64,000 bases of DNA from Poa pratensis (taxonomy: Eukaryota; Streptophyta; Magnoliopsida; Poales; Poaceae). Under the pieces are notes generated by a model. The model worked only from the letters and a program-made list of their open reading frames with translations. It did not search any database and had not been told where the DNA came from. Positions 43,952 to 54,787 of this stretch are shown piece after piece. The position numbers were made by a program, and so were the translations under genes. The DNA lies in the NCBI GenBank assembly GCA_947311845.1, contig CAMZMU010000059.1, positions 56,096,617-56,160,616 of the forward strand, given 5' to 3'. Numbering within the stretch: the first letter of the stretch is position 1; every line of letters starts with the position of its first letter.

Positions 43952-45900
43952 CCTTGGAAACCAGTTGGCAGTGAATGGCATTTCAGAGCTCAAAAAGGCG
44001 GAAGAGCCTGACATCCTGTTTCTTTGTGAAACAAAAATGATAGAGAAGGAGATGGACGGGTTCCGATGGAAACTTGGAATGCCGCACATGATAGTGGTGG
44101 ATAGCAAAGGGAGAAGAGGTGGTTTGGCGTTGCTCTGGCGTAAGGGCGTGGACGTGCAATTGAGATGGAAAGGGAGGTACCATATCGATGTGGATGTGGT
44201 GGAGGATAATGGTGGTAAATGGAGATTTACTGGTATATATGGTGAATCCAAATCAGGAGAAAAGGAGAATACTTGGAGGCTGCTACGCACTTTACAAACT
44301 CAATCCAATCTTCCGTGGCTTTGTATGGGAGATTTTAATGAAGTGTTGTTTGCTCATGAAAAGGAAGGGGGGTCAGCTCGGGCCCCGGGATGTATGGATG
44401 CGTTTAGAAGGGCATTAGAGGATGCACAGCTGGGAGATCTTGGTTTTGTAGGTGATGCTTTCACGTGGCGAAACAACTGGAGTGTCGCAAATGGTTATGT
44501 AAGAGAAAGACTGGACCGGGCGGTAGCTAATGTGAAGTGGAGATGTTTGTTTCCTATGTATAAAATAATAAACGGAGACCCTCGACACTCAGATCATCGC
44601 CCGGTTATTGCTGTGTTGAATGCACATTGTCAAGAAGCGGAAGAGAGGAGGCCGAATGCATCATTCCGTTTTGAGGCTGCTTGGTTGCAAGAGGAAGATT
44701 GTGCAAAGGTAGTGGAGGATGCTTGGAATAATGCTTTTGGGGAGGCAGGTGCTACTGTTGGTGATGGTATTAGGAGTGTGGGCAAGAAGCTTTGGGAGTG
44801 GGATAAAGAAGTTCTAGGAGAGTTAAAGCATCGGATAAAAAAGGCAAAAAAAGAGCTTGAGAAATGCAGAAGGGGTCCTATTAGCCAAGACGGTGTGTCT
44901 CGGGAGCATATTCTGATGTACAAGCTGAACCGTCTTGAGGAGCAGCATAACACTTATTGGAAGCAGAGGGCACATGCAAATTGGCTGAAGTATGGTGATA
45001 AAAATACGGGCTATTTCCATGCTTTCGCATCGGAGAGGAAGAGATTGAATTCTATTAAAAAACTAAGAAGAGAAGGTGGAGGAATAGTGGAGAGGGAAGA
45101 AGAAATAGGGACTTTTATAACTAACCATTACAAAAGCTTGTTCACGTCTTCTGCAGGGAATATAAATGACGACCTTCTCCAACATGTTCCTTCCTCGGTT
45201 ACAAGTGAAATGAATAATATGTTGACACGTGACTTTACTGGTCAAGAGGTGAAAGATGGACTTGATTCAATTGGGGATCTCAAAGCACCGGGACCAGATG
45301 GTATGCCTGCGATCTTCTATAAGAAATTCTGGCATATGGTGGGCCCAAAAATCCAGGCTGAGGTGTTGGGTGTTCTCAATGGGGGTCCTATGCCTTGTGG
45401 TTGGAACCAAACTACAATTGTTCTAATCCCAAAGGTCAAGAATCCAGAGCGTGTTACGGAATTCAGACCAATAAGCTTGTGCAATGTCCTATACAAGCTC
45501 ATCTCCAGAGTGTTAGTTAATCGATTGAAAGTGTTTCTCCCTCAAATCATCTCACCGACCCAATCAGCTTTTGTCCCTGGGCGTATGATCACTGACAATG
45601 TACTCCTGGCATATGAGATAACTCATATGATGAGAAGAAGAAAAGGTGGCCGAGATGGACTGGTTGCGGTGAAATTGGACATGAGCAAAGCCTACGATAG
45701 GGTTGAATGGGCTTTTCTGGAAAAGATAATGTTGAAGATGGGTTTTGCGACTAGATGGGTCGAGATAGTCATGAGATGTGTGCAGTCTGTAACATACAGG
45801 GTAAAGGTGAATAGGAATTTACAAGATAAATTTGCACCTGAGCGAGGTTTGAGACAGGGGGACCCTTTATCCCCGTACTTGTTTATCATGTGTGCCGAGG
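43952..45900 (+). pseudogene. LINE ORF2, endonuclease and reverse transcriptase (N-terminal frame)
   Basis: An apurinic/apyrimidinic-type endonuclease (catalytic patterns LCETKM, GDFNE, SDHRPV) is followed by a linker and a reverse transcriptase start (KAPGPDGMPAIF, PISLCNVLYK, DMSKAYDRVEW, ERGLRQGDPLSPYLF). The family uses these activities to nick target DNA and prime copying from its own RNA. The frame runs into a different one at the G-pair 45899-45900, where the conserved CAEG requires one more G; the natural continuation is the next feature. Confidence 0.9.
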
Positions 45901-48070
45901 ATTATCAGCGATGCTCCGTCATGCCGAGGAACAGGGGTCTTTGCAGGGGATTCAACTATGTCCATCGGCACCTAAGATCAACCATTTGTTCTTTGCTGAT
46001 GACTCTCTTATTGTTATGAAGGCGAATGTGAGCAACGCACAGAAACTCCAACAAATCCTATCCTTATATGAGGAACAATCTGGGCAGATGATTAATAAGG
46101 AGAAGTCGGCAGCGATGTTCAGTAAAGGAACAACACAAAGAACTAAACAAGAGGTTCTCGCGGCTCTGGGTATTCCGAGAGAATCTTATAATGAGAGGTA
46201 CCTTGGGCTGCCAGTACACATGGGAGCATCGAAAAAAAAGGAATTTGAATATCTGAAGGAGAGGATCTGGCAGAAGATTCAGGGATGGCAAGAAAGGCTT
46301 CTTTCGAAGGCAGGCAAGGAGATTATGATCAAAGCTGTCGCGCAAGCCATCCCTACATACGCCATGTCTTGCTTCGATCTCACAAAGGCCCTGTGTGAGG
46401 AAATCAGCTCGATGATATGTCGATATTGGTGGAGTCAACAAGATGGCACACATAAATGTCACTGGATTAGCTGGGAGAATATGACTCGGCCAAAGGATAA
46501 GGGAGGGATGGGATTTAGGGACCTGCACATTTTTAACATGGCGATGCTTGCAAGACAGAGTTGGCGGTTACTCCAGAACCCCGACTCTTTATGTTGTGAA
46601 GTGTTGAAAGCTATGTATTTCCCAAATACTTCAATTTTGGAAGCAAAAGCAAAACCAGGAATTTCTTACACCTGGAGGAGTATTTTGAAGGGGATGGAGT
46701 TGTTGAAGGAAGGCATTGTATGGCGAATTGGCTCAGGTGAGTCTGTTGATGTGTGGAGTGATCCATGGTTGCCGGAAGGTACTACACGAAGACCGAGAAC
46801 ACCTAATGGTCTTGACGAGCCGATGAAGGTATCTGAACTGTTAGATCAAGAAACTGGACGATGGGATGAACAACTGGTCAGGTTTGTTTTTGATCCAAAC
46901 GATGCCAATGAAATTTTTAAGATTCCGATCAGAGCTGATACTGAAGATTGGGTTGCTTGGCACTACGACAAGAAGGGCATTTTTTCAGTAAAATCTGCTT
47001 ACCGGCTTGGCATCAGTCTGCGAGATGTGCAACGGAACTGTGACGCGAGCCCATCAGTATCACCTATAGGCTCAGATCCTTTTTGGAAACAGATTTGGAA
47101 TTTCAAGCTGCCGGCAAAAGTTCGAATTTTTCTCTGGAGATTGTGCCACAATAGCCTGCCTACGAGGATGAACATCTCGCGCAAGCGGATTGAGCTAGAT
47201 ACTAGATGCCCAATGTGTTACTGTCTGGATGAAGACGGAGGCCATTTATTCCTGAAATGTAAAAAGGTAAAGAAAGTGTGGAGAATGATGCTGCTGGAAG
47301 AAGTGCGCATAAAGTTGCTGTCCGCGAGCAACCCCATGGCCATGTTCGAATTAATTCAGTCTTTACCGACTGAACAGAGCACCCCAACTCTCCTGCTGCT
47401 ATGGGAATGGTGGACAACACGTAACAAAACAAATGCAGGCGAGAAAGAGAAGTCGGCAGAGGAGGTCTGCCATAGTATCCAAAGGTATTTGGTTGATTTC
47501 CAATCTGATGCTAGTACGGGCAAGACAAACAAAAATGTCAGTTCTGTTCCAGCATGTAGACGGGAAAGATGGACGAAGCCAGCTCACAACCATGTTAAGG
47601 TCAATGTTGATGCAGCTTTCCGAAAGGAAACAACAGATGGAGCTTGGGGTTTTGTCGTCCGATCAGACGCTGGCGAGTATATCGCCGCTGCAGCAGGAAA
47701 ACTGAAGTATTTGAAGGATGCTTTGCAAGCTGAAGCTGAAGCTTGCGTCGCGGCAACGGAAGGAGCGAGTGCGTTGGGTTTGCATCGCGTCATTTTTGAG
47801 TCTAACTGCAATACTTTGGTCACAGCCCTGAAGACACATAGCCATGATTTATCACCCATTGGTGTGCTCCTTCAGGAAATCAGAAGTAATTGTATTAGTT
47901 CGTTTGAGACTTTTGAGTTTCAATTTGCACCACGGAGCTGTAATTCAGTTGCACACTCCCTAGCCCAGTATGGCCTGCGTGCTGAAACTGAATGTAGTGG
48001 CTGGGAGGGCAGTGCACCTGTCTTTGTTTCTGCACTGGTTGCCAGCGATGTTGCTGAGCAATGTGGTTAA
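45901..48070 (+). pseudogene. LINE ORF2, rest of reverse transcriptase, zinc finger and RNase H
   Basis: The frame continues the reverse transcriptase with the catalytic FADDS motif (about 45989-46003), then the thumb, the RVT zinc-finger region (CPMCYCLDEDGGHLFLKC near 47205-47260) and an RNase H domain (NVDAAF, AEAEAC, FESNCNTLV, SCNSVAHSLA), ending at the stop 48068-48070. In the third RNase H motif the usual Asp after Ser is Asn, which would remove a metal ligand. Otherwise the frame is intact for over 700 codons, so the element is fairly young. Confidence 0.9.
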
Positions 48071-48260
48071 TGGTATATGGAAAATTCAAAAAAAAAAAAG
48101 TCGGATGCTCTAAGATAGAGGTGGATCGCGACTGCTCGGATGTTATTGAAGTGATGAAGGATGGAGGGAATTCTTTAGGGCCAGCTGCGGCCACCTTCGA
48201 GGAGTGTTCTTTCCTAGCTAGAGGGTTCGCCCATGTAATCTTCAATTATACCTCTAGGGA

Positions 48261-48590
48261 TGTTATAAACGATAGCAAAGAAACGACGAAGAGCGGAACA
48301 ATCAAATCAAAGGGGACACGAGATTTTAACGTGGAAAACCTCTCCAAACAAAGGAGAGGAAAAAACACGGGCGCCAGCCAGCAACACTTCACTATATCGG
48401 GGTGAGGTTACAAACGCCGGCGATTTACACAATGCGACTTATCCCAACCGGCGGCTTACAAGAGGAATATATGGTGGCATAAAACCCTAGGTCGGCTGCA
48501 GTCCGACCCGGAAACGATCCGTACCGTACGCTCTCATTCGTCACAAGTTGGCCTTCATCAGTATAGAATTTGAATCATCATAAAACAACA
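48261..48590 (-). repeat. 3' LTR of the Copia element
   Basis: A 330-bp LTR with TG...CA ends. The last 45 bp (48546-48590) match the 5' LTR remnant at 51337-51381 with about one difference, and the whole length matches the solo LTR at 27794-28135 in inverse orientation. Confidence 0.92.
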
Positions 48591-48688
48591 CTCCACCTTG
48601 AGACAAATTCCATCTTGTAGCATGAATGAGAACTTCACCCTGAAACAACAAAGAAAACACCTTCGGCGCCAAATAGCCACTTGGGCTA

Positions 48689-51334
48689 GACAGTGATACC
48701 AACTAAGCCCGAGCAAAGCTCGAACTTAGTAACATGAACTGGCTTTGTCATCATATCAGCAGGATTATCATGAGTACTTATCTTGCATACCTTCAGCTTA
48801 CCTTTTGCAACAACATCACGCACATAATGGTATTTGACGTCAATGTGCTTTGTTCTCTCATGGAACATCTAATCCTTAGTAAGGTAAATATCACTTTTAC
48901 TGTCACAAAACAGGTTAATGCAAGTATCATCTCGACAAAGCTCAGCAAACAAACCTTTCAGCCAAACCGATTCTTTACATGCTTCAGCAATAGCCATGTA
49001 CTCTGCTTCAGTGGTAGACTGGGCAACAACGGATTGCAACGTTGCCCTCCAACTCACGGCACAACCACCAAGCGTGAACACAAAACCTGTGAGGGATCTC
49101 CTCTTATCCAAATCGGCAGTAAAATCTGAATCCACATAGCCTGCGAGTCCCTCATCAGTCTTGCCGAACTTGAGGCAAGCATTGGATGTGCCACGAAGGT
49201 ACCTGAAAATCCACTGAACATCCTTCCAATGTTCTTTACCAGGATTAGCCATATATCTACTAACCAAACTCATAGCATATGATAAATCTGGACGTGAGCA
49301 AACCATGGCATACATTAAAGAACCAACAGCACTAGAATATGGAACTCTAGACATGTACTCAAAATCCTCATCCGTACTAGGGCATTGTTCAGCTGACAAT
49401 TTAAAGTGAGGAGCAATAGGAGTACTAACAGACTTTGCATCATGCATGTTAAAACGATGAAGAACTTTCTTAATGTAATTTTGCTGACTAAGAAACAACA
49501 AACCAGAATTTCTGTCACGGGTAATCTCCATACCTAGAATTTTCTTAGCAACACCAAGATCCTTCATCTCAAACTCGCTACTCAACTGTGACTTGAGAGC
49601 AGCGATATCTTTCTTGCTCTTGGCAGCAATCAACATATCATCAACATATAATAACAGGTATATAGGTGATCCATTAACAAACTTAATGTACACACAGCTA
49701 TCAAATTCAGACCTCTTAAAGCCATGTGACAACATAAAAGAATCAAACCTTTTATACCACTGACGAGGAGATTGTTTCAAACCATATAAGGACCTTTTCA
49801 ACTTATACACAAGATCCTTCTTACCAGGCACTATGAACCCTTCTGGCTGGTCCATGTATATCTCCTCCTCCAACTCTCCATGCAGAAACGCAGTCTTTAC
49901 ATCTAACTGCTCAAGCTCAAGATCACGCATAGCAACAATACCAAAGAATGTACGAATTGAACTATGCTTAACAACTGGAGAGAAAACATCATTATAATCA
50001 ACACCTGGAATTTGACTGAATCCTTTTGCAACTAACCTTGCCTTAAACCTGGAGGCTCACTTGGAGACAAACCCTCATTTCTTTTGAAGATCCACTTACA
50101 GCGGACAACCTTCTTTTTCTTAGGCAAGCGCACAACATCCCATGTGCCATTCTTCTCAAGTGACTGCATCTCTTCTTGCATAGCAGCAAGCCACTTCTCG
50201 CGGTCACCGGAACCAATAACTTCAGTATAAGTGGACGGCTCATGTCCGTGCTCCACCTGTTCTGCACAACTCAGAGCATAATCAACAATGTTACACTCTT
50301 CAATTAAACGTGGCCGAGGACCACAATTCCTCCTGTTCCTACGAGCAGCAATAGACTGTTGTGGCTGCAAAACAGGGGGTGAGTTCTGAACATTATTATT
50401 ATCAGAATCAGAAGAATCAGAATCATCAGAACCAACAGAATCAGAATCAGAATCATCTGAAGTAGCAGCACCATCATTGTCAATAGTGACATTTTCATTT
50501 TCAACAGAGTGCTCCACCTCGAAACGAACCTGCTCCTCACAAAAATCTGGCAAAACATCTGAGGACAACTTATCAAAGTACATAACAGATTCATTGAAAA
50601 CAACACTCCTGCTCATAAAAGCCTTTTTAGTTTCGGGATTCCACAACTTGTATCCTTTTACACCCGAACCATAACCAATGAACACACATTTAATAGCTCT
50701 CGGCTCTAACTTTCCATTATCAACATGAGCATAAGCAGTGGAGCCGAAAACTTTAAGTTGTGAATAATTAGCAGGAGTACCTGACCATACCTCGATGGGA
50801 GTTTTCTTGTCGAGGGGAATAGATGGTGACCTGTTTATCAAGTAGCAGGCGGTGGCAGCCGCCTCAGCCCAAAAACGCTTACTCATGCGAGCGTTGGAGA
50901 TCATGCAGCGAGCCTTGGAGATGATGGTCCTGTTCATCCGCTCCGCTACACGATTCTGCTGAGGCGTGTACGGGATGGTGAGGTGCCTGACAATGCCTTC
51001 TTTCCTGCAATAACCATTAAAGGCATTCGAACAAAATTCGCCACCATTGTCAGTACGAAATAATTTCACCTTCCTTTCTGTTTGCCTTTCAATCATAGCT
51101 TTCCACTCTTTAAAAGCAGCAAACGTATCATCCTTATTTTTCATGAAATAAGGCCAAACTCTTCTATAGTAATCATCAATAATGGTAAGCATACGAGATA
51201 CCCCCAAACATCAGCATGTACATAATAAAGTGTACCTTTGGTGGTGTGGACAGAAGCATTAAACTTAACTCTTGTGTGCTTACCGAAAACGCAGTGTTCA
51301 CATAACTGCATCTTACCCAAACTGCACTCATTAA
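48689..51334 (-). pseudogene. Copia pol: integrase, reverse transcriptase, RNase H, broken frames
   Basis: On the minus strand a pre-integrase tail (LGKMQLCEHCVFGKH) leads into the integrase core (FRTDNGGEF, TPQQNRVAERMNRT). After an acidic Asp/Ser-rich linker come the Copia reverse transcriptase (LEQLDVKTAFLHGELEEEIY, YVDDML) and the RNase H with TEAEYMA. Frame shifts lie at the C-run 51201-51205 and the G-pair 50051-50052. A TAG at 48866-48868 replaces the usual Gln of the KDQ.FHERTKHID segment. Each run is one base short of what the conserved protein needs. The element cannot encode a full polyprotein. Confidence 0.9.
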
Positions 51335-51644
51335 AGAGTTGGCCTTCATCAGTATAGAATTTGGATCATCATAAAACAACAAGGGAGAGTAACCACGTTG
51401 CTCATAGTATAGCTAGGATATAAGCGGAGATCACTCAGTTGTGTGGCATGAGGATCCCCCGGATTGCATTTTGGGTCACCTTGCCAGTGATGTAAACTTG
51501 TTTGAACATTGAGAGGCGGCAAGTTTCAGACGTGCTCTTTTCCCTACCAGGGTACCGAAAGGGACTGGAGGGTTTTTAATGAGTCGGCTTGCTGACCTAA
51601 TATATGCGGTGGAAAATTTTAAAAAAAAAGAGCGGAGCCAGCCT

Positions 51645-52089
51645 CCCGTTCCGACTCGTCCAACGTGCAGGCCCGAGGGGAGGCAGCGCCTACGAGAGAA
51701 ATATGGACAGGGACACAAGGGAGGAGGAGAGGAATGAGGAGAAGCTAGACTTCCTACCCAAACATGTTTTTTCATGAACCAATTCTTAACCGAAATATTA
51801 GTAAAACTGGTATTCCTAAAAATCAGCCTAATACTCGTTTTCTCAAAACCGGTCGCTAATCTTCGCTATCCAAACAACCACTGTAGCTAGCCTCGATCAA
51901 TATATTGATCGGTCGTCGGTCGATTCTGCCATGGACCTTTCCTAACAAAACGGCGGTCAGATTCTTGACTAACTAGCCCATATAGATCATCGTCCTCCTA
52001 GATCGGATCTAGGTAGCCCCTCCTCCGTCTCACGAACCCACGACGACAGCCGACATGGGCATGGAGCACACCGACGTGCTGGAGGACAT
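51645..52089. other. Short spacer with possible F-box gene start at its right end
   Basis: No gene in most of it. The last 35 bases start with an ATG at 52055 and read MGMEHTDVLEDI, which resembles the first residues of grass F-box proteins, then run into the LTR-like element at 52090. I infer a truncated F-box paralogue; the evidence is only a dozen residues. Confidence 0.3.
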
Positions 52090-54782
52090 TGTCACGCCCC
52101 GAATTTTCAAAGCTGTGATGACATGCTTGCAATTCCCAGTAGTTTCTCAATTGCGAACACAAAGTGATTACATTGCCAGCACAACACACAACCTTCAACT
52201 TTATTACAGAACATCAAATATGTTTTACAGCAGTAGGGGCGTCTCAGCCCAAAAATTTACATTACAACAAAAAGAACTACACGCCATAGGCATCCTTGAG
52301 CGCGGATGGGACCTAGAAATCGAAGTCAATGCCGTCAAGGTACTCGTCATCATATATTTGCGCATCTCCTTCGGGTTGATCTGAGAGGGTTGGTGCAGCA
52401 ATGAGTACAAGAAGTACTCAGCAAGTCACAAAAGGAGATGCCTACTTAGATACATGCTTGGATTTCAGTGGAGGGTATAAGGTTTATAATATATGGTGGA
52501 TGCAAAGTTCAAATCTCCAATTTTGTCATCAAAACATTTAATCAATATTTTCTCCGGTAAAAGAGTTGTATTAATAACCCTTTCAGGTCATCGCCACAAT
52601 TTATCTTGCTTTATCAAAATTCTACTCATGCCTTGTACTGGGACTCACCCCAAAACATAGCTTCATTAACCAGAAGCACGGCGTATTCGAATACCATTTG
52701 TTTTGACTCTGCAGAGTTGCTCAGCTATACCCACAAGATATCCATGCCTCTTCTTGTCACTAGTATAACACATGCCCATTGGTGTACCGACAGAGGTGGA
52801 ACAACAAGGCTTTTTATCTGCTCTACCTTTTGAAGTTTCTACCCGGAAACTCGAGATCACTCGCCTCCCGGGAGCCGACTGGCCAAGTGTCAACTTCGCG
52901 ATCCGGGGCTTGAGTGTGTTTCCGTTGTGACTCCTCAAAATGAGGCCTTTCACTTAATTGCTTCTGCGGGCCTCCCAGAGAAAAGGAACGGCAAGCCATT
53001 CTGTAGTTGTCCATCGGATAGAGCAGTACTAGGCCAGGTATGATAAATCAAACATGTGGTTGAGCGGATTCTATGTTTCTCACTTGGCATGAGGGTCTTA
53101 GCCCTATGCTGCCACGAGTAAGGCAATCCATCACATTACCCTTACTCTACGGATTGGGGTATGGAATACACGATCAATACATGAAAGGACCCATAATCTC
53201 TGCCCCCAACCGTCGGCAATTATTTATTTTTAAAACTTCATGCTCCAAGATTTAATCTAACAACATTCTTAGTAATACAGCCTCATTATTCTAAACTACT
53301 CGCAAGTGATATCATTCCTAGGTTTCAAGGTAAACATGGCCAAAAGAGGCAATCAGGCTTATTGGTGTTAGGCATTAACTAAATTGCATGTCATTCAAAA
53401 ATAGATTGGTATTTAAATATCATGCAGGAAAATAAATAATTAAGCTAGTAAATATTTATCACAGGTGGCATGTGGGTTGAACATGATCAATAACAATGAC
53501 TTGCCTAATATGCTGCACTCGCTCTTGTCTTCTGGTTGAGGATCGATTTCACCTTGTACTCCCTCCTCGTATACGTACCCGTCGCTAGCGTGTCCTATTG
53601 CAAAACAAGAACCAGACACAAATAAGTTCTAGCTCACAAAATGCAAGATAGGAACAAAATACAATTAATTTTGAAACTAGAACTAAGGAATAAATAGGAT
53701 TCAGGTTTTGATACTACTGAAGTGGAAATAAAGCTTTTATGGTGTTGGGCTGAAACTGGCAGAAGGCTACAGATTCAAAGGGCTAGACTTTGATTGTCAA
53801 GTGGAGATTCATGGGATTGGGCTCAAGGAGAAAGGAAATTGTTAGCTGGGCTAACTGAACGTGGCTTAACACTGAACAGTTTCAGTGTCGTTCCAAACAA
53901 ACAGAACTGCTGTTCAGGTTCAGCAAAACAGAGTACACTAGCTACTACAAAAATCGATGATTGCATCGCCGGCAAGAATCGACAGCAGCAACTGAAGGTA
54001 TGGACGTGATCAGCAGAGAAAGAGGGTTCCATTTTCGTGAAGAAAAGCTGTACATGCTACAGCTGAAAAGACCAGCCATCAGCCATGGCAGGGTCATTGG
54101 CTGCTCTGAATCCTAGCTGATACAGGAAGAGGATGTTGTACGTTAGCTACAGGTCAACAAAAGGCATCACAACAACATTAGGAAACCTGGGGAACATCAG
54201 AGAGATTTGAGCTCGGCAAAATCGAGCAACAATTGCTTTGATGCAAGAATTTATAGGGTGTGGAGAGGCGGTACCGCTAGAGGTCGGTTCAGCCGGACGT
54301 CGGTTCCTTGAGTCGGTTCCAGCGGACAGCAGGTGAGCCTCCAGGTGCGTCTCCTCCAGTGCAGCGTTGTTGTGGCGTCATCGGCCTTCTCGGCGACCCG
54401 GTGCGCGTGGCTGCGCGTGCTTGCAGCAGTGCGGCGCTGAGAGAGGCGTGAGGCGGTTCATGCGAGTGTGCAGGACGGCGCAAGGATATGGCGACGCGTG
54501 GCTCCACAACTCTCTTTTGCAGGTCGGTGGCGTGGTATCCGAGGAGTGCGGCGGCGGCGGCGGCGCACTGGGACAGCAAGGGCTGGAACTTTGGTCGACT
54601 GGGGAATGAACTGGTTCAGACTTGAGTTATTGGGCTGCTAGGCCGAAGGAAGGAAATATAAAGAAAAGGCCTGCAGAGATGAATGGGCTGGAATAGAAGT
54701 AGAACAAAAAGATGAAATAAAAAATACTTTAAAAACTGCAAAAGATTTTTTTTCTTATAATGAAAATTTCTGGGTTGTTACA
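52090..54782. mobile_element. LTR-like element, 2.7 kb, non-coding
   Basis: The segment starts TGTCACGCCCCGAATTTTC and ends CTGGGTTGTTACA, TG...CA ends with partly inverse termini. The flanks are GACAT (52085-52089) and GACAC (54783-54787), a 5-bp duplication with one mismatch. No gag or pol frame is present. It may be a large solo LTR or a non-autonomous LTR element; the family was not identified. A GC-rich patch at 54290-54610 gives overlapping frames without meaning. Confidence 0.6.
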
Positions 54783-54787
54783 GACAC

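Larger units (their letters stand above)
43120..48101 (+). mobile_element. Nearly full-length L1-type LINE inserted in the older LINE
   Basis: A 5.0-kb plus-strand element with a C/T-rich 5' region (43150-43390), endonuclease, reverse transcriptase, zinc finger and RNase H in order, and a 12-base A-run at 48090-48101. It interrupts the RNase H frame of the older LINE. The left boundary is taken where that older frame is lost; I found no target duplication, so the 5' limit is uncertain by tens of bases. There is no gag-like ORF1 with a zinc knuckle. Confidence 0.85.
48261..51381 (-). mobile_element. Copia element, internally deleted, inserted in the older LINE
   Basis: The 3121-bp element has TG...CA ends and a perfect 5-bp duplication AGGGA (48256-48260 and 51382-51386). 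Read on minus, only the first 45 bp of the 5' LTR remain (51337-51381). They join directly to coding sequence upstream of the integrase; the primer site, gag and protease are missing. The polypurine tract GGTGGAG (minus, about 48591-48597) abuts the complete 3' LTR. The order integrase, reverse transcriptase, RNase H is the Copia order. Confidence 0.93.
42982..51629 (+). mobile_element. Old 5'-truncated LINE split by two younger elements
   Basis: The outer layer of the nest. A 15-bp target duplication GAGCGGAGCCAGCCT lies at 42967-42981 and 51630-51644, with an A-run (51621-51629) before the right copy. Its own sequence survives in three pieces. 42982 to about 43126 encodes the start of RNase H (GAFGSVLRDGHGSFIAAS). 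48102-48260 encodes the middle (CSKIEVDRDCSDVIEVMKDG). 51382-51629 encodes the end (VAHSIAR, then VWHEDPPDCILGHLASDVN). Joined in order they follow one LINE RNase H domain with one frame change. About 545 bp are its own. Confidence 0.88.

Noticed and set aside
43590..44290. Long minus-strand frames opposite the LINE
   Set aside because: They are antisense shadows of the endonuclease frame and the 81-bp repeats.
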